DNA from: JAGQUL01 sp038212015
GTDB taxonomy: Bacteria; Actinomycetota; Thermoleophilia; Gaiellales; SKUG01
DNA length: 30,609 nucleotides
Direction: 5' to 3'
Assembly (NCBI GenBank): GCA_038212015.1
Contig: JBBQUY010000040.1
Location: 1-30,609, forward strand
The notes beneath the pieces were generated by a model. It saw only the letters and a program-made list of their open reading frames with translations, was not told where the DNA came from and did not search any database. Below are positions 22,789-30,609 of the stretch, piece by piece; position 1 is the first letter of the stretch, and each line of letters begins with the position of its first letter. The position numbers and the translations under genes are program-made.

Positions 22789-23850
22789 CTAGATCGCCAC
22801 GCCGACCAGCGTCGGTTCGGGGTGGAGCTCGACCCCGAACGTTGCGTATACGCCGTCGCGGATGCTGCGCGCGAACTCGACGAGCTCGGTCGTGGTGCCT
22901 CCACCCCGGTTCACGACGGCGAGCGTGTGTTTTCGTGAGAGGCCGATGCTGCCGTCGCCATGGCCGCGCGCGAAGCCCGCACGCTCGATGAGCCACGCAG
23001 CTGACGTCTTCGTGCGTCCATCCTGGTCCGGCCAGGCTGGCGGGTGCACGTCATCGCCAAACCGCTGCGCGACCGCCTGCTCGAGGCGTGCGAACGCTTC
23101 CGCATCGAGGATCGGATTGGTGAAGAACGATCCGGCACTGGTGGAATCGGGGTCGTCGGGGTCGACGACCATGCCCTTGCCGCGTCGCAGCTCGATGACG
23201 GTTGCGCGAACGGCAGCAAGCGGTGCACGCTCGCCGACGGCGACGTCGAGCCTGCGCGCCAGCTCCGCGTAGCGGATCGGTGCGCTCAGGGACGTACGCT
23301 CCAGTTCGAACTCGACCTCCAGCACGACGTGACGATCCGCGTGCTTGAACACGCTCGTGCGGTAGCCGAACCGGCAGTCGACAGGCGCGAGGTCGAGCAC
23401 GCGCCGCTCGGCACGGTCCCAGACCCGCACTCGCGTGATCACGTCCTCGACGGACGCACCGTAGGCACCGACGTTCTGGATCGGGGTCGCTCCGGTCGAG
23501 CCGGGGATGCCGCTCAGGCACTCGAGCCCGCTCATGCCCGCGTCGACGGCGTGTGCCACGACGTCGTCCCACGGCTCGCCAGCCGCGACGACGAGCCGCA
23601 CCGCGTCGCCTGCATCAGTCGCTGTCATGCCACGGCTCGTGATGCGGACGACCGTGCCGTGGAAGCCCGCGTCGGCGACCACGAGGTTCGATCCGCCGCC
23701 AAGCACGAGCAGCGGTTCGCCCTGGTCGTCTGCCTCCGTGATGGTCGTGACGAGCTCGTCTACGCTCGCGGCGTCGACCATGCGCCGTGCCGGCCCGCCG
23801 AGTCGCAGGGTGGTATGGGCGGCAAGGTCGAGGGCTGACTGCTGCTGCAT
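22789..23850 (-). CDS. murB: UDP-N-acetylenolpyruvoylglucosamine reductase MurB
   Basis: The FAD enzyme that reduces UDP-GlcNAc-enolpyruvate to UDP-MurNAc with NADPH in the cytoplasm, the second committed step of peptidoglycan synthesis. It has 353 residues. The FAD-binding PCMH domain shows LLVLGGGSNLVVAD and later GIPGSTGATPIQNVGAYG. FGYRTSVFKH carries the conserved Tyr and Arg of the active site. The proton-donor Ser is in GSFFTNPIL, and the catalytic Glu is near the end in HPEPTLVGV. This is the type I (E. coli-like) arrangement. TATCTT on the minus strand (plus coordinates 23862-23867), preceded by TGG, forms an extended -10 only 11 bases from the ATG, suggesting a nearly leaderless message. 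Confidence 0.95.
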   Translation of the reverse strand: MQQQSALDLAAHTTLRLGGPARRMVDAASVDELVTTITEADDQGEPLLVLGGGSNLVVADAGFHGTVVRITSRGMTATDAGDAVRLVVAAGEPWDDVVAHAVDAGMSGLECLSGIPGSTGATPIQNVGAYGASVEDVITRVRVWDRAERRVLDLAPVDCRFGYRTSVFKHADRHVVLEVEFELERTSLSAPIRYAELARRLDVAVGERAPLAAVRATVIELRRGKGMVVDPDDPDSTSAGSFFTNPILDAEAFARLEQAVAQRFGDDVHPPAWPDQDGRTKTSAAWLIERAGFARGHGDGSIGLSRKHTLAVVNRGGGTTTELVEFARSIRDGVYATFGVELHPEPTLVGVAI

Positions 23851-23903
23851 GGGCGCCGCTGAAGATACCAGCGACCCGGCGGCGCACGTCGCCCGGATCG
23901 CGT

Positions 23904-24980
23904 TCAGGTACTGATCGGCAGGTTGGTCAGCACGCGCGCGGTGAGATCCATCACCCGTGACGTGCCCAGATCCTGCGGCGACAGGCGTTCGTCGAAGTGT
24001 GCCTTCGGGAGCGAGCGCAGTCCAAGCCCGCGCACCTTCACCATCAGCTCGGCCTGATTGCCGAGGTTGCGGTGTCCTGCGAGCACGTCCTCGGCCGCCT
24101 GGCTCACGAGCCGCACTGTGTCGCCCTCGGACGTGAGTGCGCGCACCGCATTTCGTGCATCCACGAGCGCGGCAGCCGTGCCGGCGCCGATGTAGGGATC
24201 CGCATTGCCGGCACTGTCACCGATCTTGAGGATCCGACCCTGCGCCGCGCTGCGCGAGAGGTGCTGCTGCGCGTCGAACGCCTGCGGCGGCGAGACTGGC
24301 GTGCCGAGCTTGAGGTGTCCGGCGAGTGCGTCGTAGCGCGCAAGCAACGCGGCTTGGTCGTTGATCGGCATCCCGGGCGGGAGGTCGTAGTACGCGACGA
24401 AGCCTTTCCCGTCGGAGACCGGGAAGAAGAACATGCCTTCGTTCTTCTGTCGATCGAATGCGCCATAGACACGATTGAAATGTGCAGGGGAGTCGTACTG
24501 CGCCGTCACGTAGACATGGTGGGGTCCGGTCGCGACGCGCTCGAGCTCGCCGGTCTGCGTCGCGGCGATTCGACCACCGCTCGCGTCGACGAAGACGCTG
24601 CCCTTCACGGTGCTGACCCCACCCCGGGGGCCCTGCACCGTCACGGCCACGTGGTCGGGGTGCTCCACGACGTCGAGGATGCGACGGCCATAGGAGATCG
24701 GAACGCCGCGCTCGTGGGCGAGGCCACGGAGGCTGTTCTCCAGCGACATGATCGTCGTGTCGCGTCCGGGATCCGGCAGTCCCAGGTCCTGGATGATGTC
24801 GCGCGCCTGTGGGCGCAGGAAGATGTTGCGCGCGCGGGTCGCGACCGAGCCGCGCGCCTCGAACACGACGACCGCTTCACCGGCCGCATGCAGACCGAGC
24901 GCAGTCGTCGAGCCAGCCGGCCCTGCGCCAGCCACGATCACGGGCAGCTCCCGCACCGCTGATCGAATTGCCCCGGTCAC
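23904..24980 (-). CDS. FAD-dependent oxidoreductase/monooxygenase
   Basis: A 358-residue flavoprotein of the FAD_binding_3/geranylgeranyl-reductase-like superfamily. The dinucleotide fold is at the N terminus: GAGPAGSTTALGLHAAGE (GxGxxG at 18-23), with Glu ending the second strand in VVVFEARG. The second FAD motif GDSAGNADPYIGAGTAAAL (from residue 254) contacts the ribityl chain. Substrate cannot be told from sequence. The start is GTG 24980; an ATG four bases earlier is out of frame. It lies 76 bases downstream of the alpha/beta hydrolase on the same strand and may share its transcript, which suggests a role in small-molecule metabolism. It could also be a halogenase- or hydroxylase-like enzyme. 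Confidence 0.8.
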   Translation of the reverse strand: MTGAIRSAVRELPVIVAGAGPAGSTTALGLHAAGEAVVVFEARGSVATRARNIFLRPQARDIIQDLGLPDPGRDTTIMSLENSLRGLAHERGVPISYGRRILDVVEHPDHVAVTVQGPRGGVSTVKGSVFVDASGGRIAATQTGELERVATGPHHVYVTAQYDSPAHFNRVYGAFDRQKNEGMFFFPVSDGKGFVAYYDLPPGMPINDQAALLARYDALAGHLKLGTPVSPPQAFDAQQHLSRSAAQGRILKIGDSAGNADPYIGAGTAAALVDARNAVRALTSEGDTVRLVSQAAEDVLAGHRNLGNQAELMVKVRGLGLRSLPKAHFDERLSPQDLGTSRVMDLTARVLTNLPIST

Positions 24981-25056
24981 TCATGTCCCCGTTCCCCGAA
25001 CTTCCCCCTGCCGGGATGTCGGATCCGACCCGCTCCGCGTTGCAGCCGCAGCGACT

Positions 25057-25974
25057 TCAGGGCGCCTGAAAGAACGCCAACGCGCGCGTCACGAGCGCCT
25101 CAGGCTGTTCCTCGGCCAGGAAGTGGCCGGCATCGGGGATGAACTCTGCCGTCATGTCGCGTGCGTGCTGCTCGAACCCGGCGACGACGGACGGGCGGAT
25201 GATCGGGTCGCGTTCGCCCACGAGCAGCAGCGTACGCGGCTCCAGTCGCCGCGACCCGTGGGCGCCCTGGGCCCACGGCAGCAGCTCGCGCGACAGGAAC
25301 GTGCGGTACATCGCCGAACCGGCCGCCGCGTGCGCCGGGCTGCGATAGGGCGCAGCGAACATCTCGACGTCTCGATCGCTCCAGCGGTCTCGATGCGCGA
25401 CCGTCTCGAGCATCGTGCGGATGAAGGCTTTCGAGCGCAGCAGCGCGGCGCCGAGCACCGGCGCGGCGAGGATCGGCTGGTACGCCAGGCGCCACACGTC
25501 CGGCAGCGCCTGCTTCGTCGGCCACGGAGTCGCGATGTTGAGCGCGATGTACCGCTCGACCTTCTCGGGATGGCGCAGGCCGAGCATGAAGCCCACGTAG
25601 CCGCCCCAGTCGTGCGCCATCACTCGTGCCCTCGGCGCGCCCACTGCATCCATGAACGCCGCCATCTCGTCGGCGAGCTGCTCCTTGCCGTACCCGTCGG
25701 AAGGTGCGTCGCTCCAGCCCGCGCCACGCATGTCGGGCACGATCACCCGATAGTGCTTCGACAGCTCCGGGATCACCGACCGCCACATGTACCAGTTCTG
25801 CGGGAACCCGTGGATGAGCACGAGCGGCTCGCCTGAGCCCGCCTCGGCGTAGTGCATACGGATGCCGTTGACGTGCGCCACGTGGTGCGAGACGCCGGGA
25901 ATCGCCGGAAACGCACTACTGCTGCCACGCAGACGCGCAGCGGCGGGGTTGTGCAGGGTGGCGACCGCATCCAT
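25057..25974 (-). CDS. Alpha/beta hydrolase, epoxide hydrolase-like
   Basis: A 305-residue soluble hydrolase. HGFPQNWYMW (55-64) supplies the HGxP oxyanion motif of epoxide hydrolases and haloalkane dehalogenases. The nucleophile is Asp122 in AHDWGGYVG. The charge-relay acid is probably Asp256 in GERDPII, and the general base is His284 in DAGHFLAEEQPE. An Asp nucleophile with HGFPQ favours epoxide hydrolase over esterase. The cap-domain tyrosines needed for certainty cannot be assigned by eye. The gene ends 76 bases before the FAD oxidoreductase and starts 31 bases after the LtrA-family gene, so the three minus-strand genes may form one transcription unit. Confidence 0.85.
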   Translation of the reverse strand: MDAVATLHNPAAARLRGSSSAFPAIPGVSHHVAHVNGIRMHYAEAGSGEPLVLIHGFPQNWYMWRSVIPELSKHYRVIVPDMRGAGWSDAPSDGYGKEQLADEMAAFMDAVGAPRARVMAHDWGGYVGFMLGLRHPEKVERYIALNIATPWPTKQALPDVWRLAYQPILAAPVLGAALLRSKAFIRTMLETVAHRDRWSDRDVEMFAAPYRSPAHAAAGSAMYRTFLSRELLPWAQGAHGSRRLEPRTLLLVGERDPIIRPSVVAGFEQHARDMTAEFIPDAGHFLAEEQPEALVTRALAFFQAP

Positions 25975-26005
25975 GCCTGAACTTCACGCGTGTACGCGAA
26001 GGCGG

Positions 26006-27223
26006 TCAGCCACCGCGCGCGTCGTGGCCCGCCGCGACCGGCTCGTTGGCCGTCGCCCCGGCATGTTCGTGCGTGAGTGACGGCACGCTGAGGAAGTACT
26101 CCCGCACGATCAGCGCAACGAGCACCGCGAGCACGAGGATCGACGTGACGAGCGCCGACGCCTGCTCGGCGACCGGCACGAGCAGCAGCAACGCGAACGT
26201 CGCGATGAGGCGATTGAAGCTGATGCTGCGGGCCATCACGAGCCGGAACAGGTTGTGGCCGATCAGGTACGTGGCGGGACCGGCCACCGCGAGTATCGGA
26301 ATCGGGAACGGGTCCTCGGGATGGGCCACGAGCAGCTCGTCGCCGACGGCAGCGAGGATGATGCCGAGCACGATCACCAGGTGCACGTACGTGAATGCGT
26401 CCCGAGCGAGCTTGCCCGGCTGCTCGGCGTGGTGCAGGCGCTCGCGAGAACGCTCGGCGACGAAGTCGAAGTACAGCCACCACATCGCGGCGGTGATGAG
26501 GAACGCGACCGTGATCGCAGCCGTCGAGATGAGGGTCATGCCGGTGTCTGCCGCGGTGGCACCTGTCACGACGATGCTTTCGCCGAGCGCGATGATCACG
26601 AGCAGGTGGAACCGTTCCGCGAAGTGGCCACCGTCGATGTCCCAGGCGTCGAGCGGCGAACGTCCCAGGCGGGGGGTCCAGTACCGCAGGTACGGTCCGG
26701 CATAGTCGAGCGTGAGGGCGGCGATCCAGATCGGAACGAGCGCATCGCCACCGATGATCGCCCCTGCCAGGTAGAGCGATCCGGACAGCATGCTGTGCGC
26801 GAGGATTCGCGCGAAGGAGCGTCGTCGTTCGGTCCCGGCACTGACCGCGAAGACGTTGAAGAGGTTGCGGATCACCTGCAGGCCGACGTAGCTGCCGGCG
26901 AACAGGACCGCCCCGTCGCCGAACGCGTCCGGAATCGCGACGGACATGATGAGCCCGAGCCCCATGACCGCCACGAGCAGGAGACGGACCGGGATCGAGT
27001 CCGGATCGAACCAGTTCGTCATCCACGTGGTGTAGTTCCAGGCCCACCAGACGAGCAGCAGCAGAAACAGCGACTGCCCGACGCCGACGGGGTCGAGGTG
27101 CGCAATCAGGTGGTGGGAGATCTGCGTGATCGCGAACACGAACACGAGGTCGAAGAACAGCTCGAAGGTGGTCGCGCGCTGTTCACGCCCGTCGCGCGGA
27201 CGCAGGTGTCGTGAGTCCGTCAT
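26006..27223 (-). CDS. Low temperature requirement protein A (LtrA) family membrane protein
   Basis: A 405-residue membrane protein with about ten helices. The family's N-terminal signature ATTFELFFDLVFVFAITQISH is intact, followed by LLLVWWAWNYTTWMTNWFDP. Mid-protein features include GGHFAERFHLLVIIALGESIVV, a hallmark of the family with its conserved His, Glu and Arg. LtrA was named from a cold-sensitive Listeria mutant, and its biochemical activity is unknown. ATG 27223 is chosen because the family signature starts at about residue 17; the open frame further upstream overlaps the divergent DoxX-like gene. No Shine-Dalgarno is visible, so the message may be leaderless. Confidence 0.92.
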   Translation of the reverse strand: MTDSRHLRPRDGREQRATTFELFFDLVFVFAITQISHHLIAHLDPVGVGQSLFLLLLVWWAWNYTTWMTNWFDPDSIPVRLLLVAVMGLGLIMSVAIPDAFGDGAVLFAGSYVGLQVIRNLFNVFAVSAGTERRRSFARILAHSMLSGSLYLAGAIIGGDALVPIWIAALTLDYAGPYLRYWTPRLGRSPLDAWDIDGGHFAERFHLLVIIALGESIVVTGATAADTGMTLISTAAITVAFLITAAMWWLYFDFVAERSRERLHHAEQPGKLARDAFTYVHLVIVLGIILAAVGDELLVAHPEDPFPIPILAVAGPATYLIGHNLFRLVMARSISFNRLIATFALLLLVPVAEQASALVTSILVLAVLVALIVREYFLSVPSLTHEHAGATANEPVAAGHDARGG

Positions 27224-27278
27224 TGTGTCGGATGTTACGTGTATCTTGTTGACCGCGCAATCATCGACGGGGTGAGGC
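27224..27278. promoter_or_regulatory. Divergent promoter between the LtrA-family and DoxX-like genes
   Basis: A 55-base AT-richer gap between two divergent start codons. TAACAT on the minus strand and TATCTT on the plus strand are candidate -10 elements. Neither gene has a good Shine-Dalgarno. Assignment is by position and composition only. Confidence 0.4.
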
Positions 27279-27659
27279 ATGGACACTGCACTGTGGATAC
27301 TGGCTGGCACCGTGGCGGCCGCGTTCCTGATCACTGGACTGGTGAAGCTGTTCGTCCCGCACGCGACGCTCGTGGCGAAACCCGCGTCGGCCTGGACGAC
27401 GGATTTCACGTCGACGCAGGTCAAGCTCATAGGGCTGGTGGAAGTGCTCGGCGCGATCGGTCTCGTGGTGCCGCCGCTGGTCGGGACGGCCGAGGTGCTC
27501 GTGCCGCTCGCCGCGGCCGGGCTCATGCTGACGATGCTCGGCGCGTTCGGCACGCACCTGCGCCGGCGCGATCCCCGCTCCGCGATGGTGCCGCCGCTCG
27601 TGCTCGGGTCGCTTGCTGCGATCGTGGCGATCGGTCGGGCCTGGATCTCGCCCTTCTAG
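27279..27659 (+). CDS. DoxX-like family membrane protein
   Basis: A 126-residue protein with four hydrophobic helices (about 4-24, 50-70, 75-95 and 103-122). The pattern of an early LITGLVKLF, an amphipathic section, and then QVKLIGLVEVLGAIGLVVPPLV is that of the DoxX-like (DoxX_2) group, small membrane proteins linked loosely to redox and stress. The function is not known for this subgroup. It lies alone between a divergent LtrA-family gene and a convergent gene whose stop codon is 24 bases away. Confidence 0.8.
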   Translation: MDTALWILAGTVAAAFLITGLVKLFVPHATLVAKPASAWTTDFTSTQVKLIGLVEVLGAIGLVVPPLVGTAEVLVPLAAAGLMLTMLGAFGTHLRRRDPRSAMVPPLVLGSLAAIVAIGRAWISPF

Positions 27660-27683
27660 CCCCTCGGCGGACGCGGTCGACGT

Positions 27684-28121
27684 TCAGTCGGGTTCGACGG
27701 TCGTGATGCGCGGCTCCGAATCGAGCAGGCGCGACGCGACCTGCAGCACGCCGTCGAGCGCATCGTCGACGGGCTCGCCGCGTACGACGTAGCGATGCAC
27801 CACGCCGCCCCACGAGATCTCGATCTCGTAGTTGACGCCGCCGACGTCGTCGGTGACGTCGTCAGGGCGCGCGCCCGATTCCACGAGCACCTGCACCGCA
27901 GCCACCAGCTCACCGGCGAGCAGCGCGTCGAGCTCGCCGAGATCCACGGGCTCGGCTGGTGCATCGGGCACCCGAAGCGCGTGGAACTGGGCACGACGTT
28001 CTCGCGTGTCACGACGAATCTCGAGCCGAGCCCGGACCTTCGGCGCTGCCATCGCTCCCTGGATGCGCAGCCAGTCCAGCTCCACGGGGCGGTCGGCGTT
28101 GTCGACGATCGGAAGACGCAT
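27684..28121 (-). CDS. Second emfourin-like protein
   Basis: A 145-residue soluble protein. Its C-terminal part, VNYEIEISWGGVVHRYVV followed by a helix with LDGVLQVASRLL, lines up position by position with the protein at 11990-12403 (FHYDVELSIGGRVHTFHS, then LHGVMLAAQRLV). Both share the emfourin-like pattern of paired strands with a GG turn. The N terminus differs and is Arg-rich. As with the first copy, there is no M4 protease nearby, and the inhibitor role is inference. A TATGAT (plus coordinates 28129-28134 on the reverse strand, approximate) lies just upstream of ATG 28121, and no Shine-Dalgarno is seen, so it may be leaderless. Confidence 0.6.
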   Translation of the reverse strand: MRLPIVDNADRPVELDWLRIQGAMAAPKVRARLEIRRDTRERRAQFHALRVPDAPAEPVDLGELDALLAGELVAAVQVLVESGARPDDVTDDVGGVNYEIEISWGGVVHRYVVRGEPVDDALDGVLQVASRLLDSEPRITTVEPD

Positions 28122-28142
28122 CAGGGGTCATCATAGGACAGG

Positions 28143-28171
28143 CATACGTCCGGGCCATCCATGCGTATGAT
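28143..28171. promoter_or_regulatory. Inverted repeat and -10 element before the epimerase gene
   Basis: CATACG (28143-28148) and CGTATG (28164-28169) are complementary. TATGAT (28166-28171) is a good -10 match 36 bases before the start codon at 28208. The 86-base gap is shared with the divergent gene at 28121. Confidence 0.45.
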
Positions 28172-28207
28172 CAGGCGCAGTCAGAGCAACGACGAGGCGG
28201 GTGTGGG

Positions 28208-29110
28208 ATGCGGGTCCTGATGAGCGGCGCGAACGGCATGATCGGGACGGCGATCCGCGAGCAGCTGGAAGCCCGCGGCGACGAGGTCGGGGCGCTCGTT
28301 CGCGACGGCGAATCGAGCGGGCTGGATGTCGCATGGGACATCGCGGCAGGCACCCTCGACGATGCGGCATTGGCTCGGGGCCGGTTCGATGCAGTCGTCC
28401 ATCTGGCGGGCGAGCCGCTGATTGGAAAGTGGACCGACGACAAGCGCACCGCGATTCGCGACAGCCGCGTCAACGGGACCGTGCTGCTCGCAGAAGCCCT
28501 CGCAGCACTCGACGCGCCACCGGCGGTGTTCGCGGTCTCGAGCGCGACAGGCATCTTCGGCGATCGCGGCGAGGAGGTCCTCACCGAGCAGTCCGAACCT
28601 GGCGGCGGATTCCTTGCGGGCGTCGTCCAGGAATGGGAAGCCGCCGCCGACCCGGCTCGGGCGGCCGGAATTCGAACCGTTCACGTGCGCATGTCAGCCG
28701 TGCAGTCACCGACAGGCGGGTCGCTCGCGCAGCAGCTGCTTCCATTCAAGCTCGGGCTCGGTGGCCGCTTCGGATCGGGTCGCCAATGGCAGCCGTGGGT
28801 GGGACTTACCGAAGCCGCTCGCATGTGGCTGTTCGCGCTCGACACGGCCGCGGTCGAGGGGCCGATCAACGCGATCGGGCCGACGCCGGCACGCAACGCC
28901 GACTACGTGCGCTCGCTCGGCCGCATCCTGCACCGCCCGACCCTGCTGCCGACCCCGGTTCCCGCGGTGAAGCTCGTATATGGCGGGCAGCTCGTCGACG
29001 AGATGCTGCTGTACAGCCAGAAGGCCGTCCCCGCCCGCCTGGAAGCGCTCGGCTACGAGTTCCTTGACCGCACCATCGATGATGCGCTGCGTCGCGAACT
29101 CGGGAAGTAG
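28208..29110 (+). CDS. TIGR01777 family protein (YfcH/SDR39U1-type NAD-dependent epimerase)
   Basis: A 300-residue extended short-chain dehydrogenase/reductase. The NAD-binding motif is MSGANGMIGTAI (5-16). The family-specific stretch VVHLAGEPLIGKWTDDKR is followed by a conserved RDSRVNGTVLLAEA. The segment SSATGIFGDRGEEVLTE has Gly where the usual catalytic Tyr of SDRs would sit, as is typical for this group. The C-terminal DUF1731-type end (HRPTLLPTPVPAVKLVYGG, and QKAVPARLEALGYEF) is intact. The cellular substrate is unknown; relatives have been linked to cell division in cyanobacteria and plastids. The start is ATG 28208, with a GAGGCGGG stretch upstream. Confidence 0.93.
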   Translation: MRVLMSGANGMIGTAIREQLEARGDEVGALVRDGESSGLDVAWDIAAGTLDDAALARGRFDAVVHLAGEPLIGKWTDDKRTAIRDSRVNGTVLLAEALAALDAPPAVFAVSSATGIFGDRGEEVLTEQSEPGGGFLAGVVQEWEAAADPARAAGIRTVHVRMSAVQSPTGGSLAQQLLPFKLGLGGRFGSGRQWQPWVGLTEAARMWLFALDTAAVEGPINAIGPTPARNADYVRSLGRILHRPTLLPTPVPAVKLVYGGQLVDEMLLYSQKAVPARLEALGYEFLDRTIDDALRRELGK

Positions 29111-29142
29111 CGGCCTCCGACAGGGTCGGTACGATCACGCGG

Positions 29143-30609
29143 GTGACGACGTTCGCCGACCGCATGGAAGCCATCGACGCTCGCGTGCGCGACCGGGCGA
29201 TGACTGCCGACGACGCGATCGCCGAACTGTCGATCGGCGCACAGCACCGGGGTGGTCGCGAGGGTCGTCGAGCGGATGGTGCCTACTTCACCGATGGCGA
29301 CGTCGCCCTGCATCTGGCATCACGCGGTATCGGCGGGGTCCTGCTCGACGCAGCGGGCATCGACGCCGACCGCATCGACACCCACCTCGCCGCCGGCGAC
29401 GACCTTGTCGAATGCGTGGTCGGTGCTGCCGGCGATCGGGACGTACGTGACCGGATCGTCGACCGTCTCGGCGCGCTGGTCGTGCTCGACCCGACCTGCG
29501 GTGCGGGGTCGTTCCTGCACGCAGCCTGGTCCGTCCTCGTCCGCCTCGACGACGCGCTCGACGCGGGAGTCGTGACCGCCGACCAGCTGTTCGGCGTGGA
29601 CGTCGACGCCGATGCCGTTCGCGCATGCACGCTCTCGCTCGAGTTCGTCACGTCAGGGCGCACGGGTCGAGCGAGCGTTCGCGTGGCGGATGCCGAAGCC
29701 GCTGGCGTGCTTCCCGAAGCGGACGTCGTGCTCGGCAACCCGCCGTACGTGCGCGCCAGCGCCGACGAGCGCCATGGCGACCTGGGAACGCGCCTGGTTC
29801 CCAACCGCTCCGCATGGATCGTCGAGCGCGCGCTCGCGGCAGCGGCTCCCGGGGCATGCGTCTCGTTCGTGCTGCCGGTGTCGACCGCCTGCACGGATGC
29901 GTTCCAGCCCGCACGCGACCACTGGGCCGAAGCCTGTTCTCGCGTGGTCACCAGCCACTTCGACACGATCCCGGCAACGCTCTTCGACGGCGTCGTGCAA
30001 CGGGTCTCGATCTTCGAGGGGCGACGACGAACCGTCACCGACACGCTGCCCACGCGCTGGTTCACGAGCCGCTACCACCGCTGGCTGCGCGACGAGCGCG
30101 CGGGGTTGCTCGACCGCGTGCGGCACATGCCGATGCCCGTCGAAACGGTCGGCGGCTCGATCGCCAAGATCGGCGAACCCGTCGAGGCGCGACTGCTCGC
30201 GCGGCTGTTCGCGCACCCGCCCGCCGGTCGACTGTTCGCATCGGCGGGAACGGGCACCGAGCGCGTGCTGTACAAGCGCCGCTGGTCGTATTTCCTGCTC
30301 TTCACCGACTTCGTGCCGGAACTGTGGGATGCGGACGGCGTCCTGCGCGAGCCGTCCGAGCTGAAGGCGATCGACGTCGCCCGTGCGACCGACGCGGCCG
30401 TGCTGCTCGCGACGTATTCGAGCACGCTGTTCTGGTGGTACTTTTCGGTGTTCACCGACAATCGCAATGTCAACCGTCGCGACCTTGCGGCGTTTCCGCT
30501 GCCGGAGCTCGACGATGCTGCCCGCGCACGCATCGCCGCGCTCGCTGGCGAGCTGATGGTCGCCCTGCGCGCATGCGCCGAGGTGCGCACCTGCACCTAC
30601 CGGTCGATC
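29143..30609 (+). CDS. N6-adenine DNA methyltransferase, Eco57I/TaqI type (gene cut by window end)
   Basis: The frame is open from GTG 29143 to the last base, 489 codons with no stop, so the 3' end lies outside. The AdoMet motif I is LDPTCGAGSFLHAA, and the catalytic motif IV is GNPPYVR, the NPPY of N6-adenine methylases. GAYFTDGDV before motif I matches the QYFTP region of Type I/IIG enzymes. The later part (RTVTDTLPT, ERVLYKRRWSYF, then NRNVNRRDLAAFPLPEL) resembles the target-recognition and C-terminal region of Eco57I/TaqI-type enzymes. It probably belongs to a restriction-modification or other defence locus beyond the window. ATG 29164 is an alternative start. The gene lies 32 bases after the epimerase. 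Confidence 0.9.
   Translation, partial: MTTFADRMEAIDARVRDRAMTADDAIAELSIGAQHRGGREGRRADGAYFTDGDVALHLASRGIGGVLLDAAGIDADRIDTHLAAGDDLVECVVGAAGDRDVRDRIVDRLGALVVLDPTCGAGSFLHAAWSVLVRLDDALDAGVVTADQLFGVDVDADAVRACTLSLEFVTSGRTGRASVRVADAEAAGVLPEADVVLGNPPYVRASADERHGDLGTRLVPNRSAWIVERALAAAAPGACVSFVLPVSTACTDAFQPARDHWAEACSRVVTSHFDTIPATLFDGVVQRVSIFEGRRRTVTDTLPTRWFTSRYHRWLRDERAGLLDRVRHMPMPVETVGGSIAKIGEPVEARLLARLFAHPPAGRLFASAGTGTERVLYKRRWSYFLLFTDFVPELWDADGVLREPSELKAIDVARATDAAVLLATYSSTLFWWYFSVFTDNRNVNRRDLAAFPLPELDDAARARIAALAGELMVALRACAEVRTCTYRSI

Noticed and set aside
29612..30364. Alternative plus-strand frame within the methylase gene
   Set aside because: It gives Arg/Ser-rich sequence without motifs, while the frame from 29143 carries the NPPY and AdoMet motifs and stays open to the window end.
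1..30609. CRISPR arrays, tRNA and rRNA genes, insertion sequences
   Set aside because: No regularly spaced repeats, no tRNA cloverleaf apart from the tmRNA tRNA-like domain, no rRNA sequence, and no transposase motifs were seen.

Overview
The window is high-GC bacterial DNA with dense, short-spaced genes. Several features suggest an actinobacterium, perhaps of the Thermoleophilia/Solirubrobacterales type: prfB, ftsE, ftsX, smpB and ssrA lie close together, start codons include GTG, and strong Shine-Dalgarno sites are mixed with starts that have none. The taxonomic guess is an inference from gene content and was not tested by a search.

Left part (1-9756). The 3' end of prfB is followed by a convergent ammonium transporter gene (amt), a subtilisin-family protease with no signal peptide, a small two-helix membrane protein translationally coupled to a YihY/BrkB-family membrane protein, then the ftsE-ftsX pair for divisome control. 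An RNB-domain exoribonuclease (short RNase R) and smpB follow. With the tmRNA gene at 12545, they bring three parts of the trans-translation and non-stop mRNA disposal machinery into 6 kb.

Middle part (9898-18192) is the accessory, poorly described region. It holds a CAP-domain protein, a glycine-zipper protein with a C-terminal peptidoglycan-binding domain, a coupled pair made of an emfourin-like protein and a small helical protein, ssrA, and a 4.9 kb gene. That gene encodes a roughly 1,631-residue multidomain protein: a coiled coil of about 600 residues, a hydrophobic segment, a Ser/Thr/Ala-rich linker, a nuclease-like segment of polymorphic-toxin type, a duplicated small module, and a C-terminal transglutaminase-like domain with an intact Cys-His-Asp triad. 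Several of these proteins carry domains usually found outside the membrane, yet none has a Sec signal. I consider this the most interesting part of the window.

Right part (18354-30609). A trkA-trkH potassium uptake operon is followed by a second glycine-zipper protein and a stand-alone cobalamin-binding protein that keeps the W-x9-EH photosensor motif but has no DNA-binding domain. That gene is coupled to a tiny membrane protein gene. Next come murB, an FAD-dependent oxidoreductase, an epoxide-hydrolase-like alpha/beta hydrolase, an LtrA-family membrane protein, a DoxX-like protein, a second emfourin-like paralogue, a TIGR01777/YfcH-type epimerase, and an N6-adenine DNA methyltransferase gene that runs off the window end. 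No tRNA, rRNA, CRISPR array, insertion sequence or integrase was seen.
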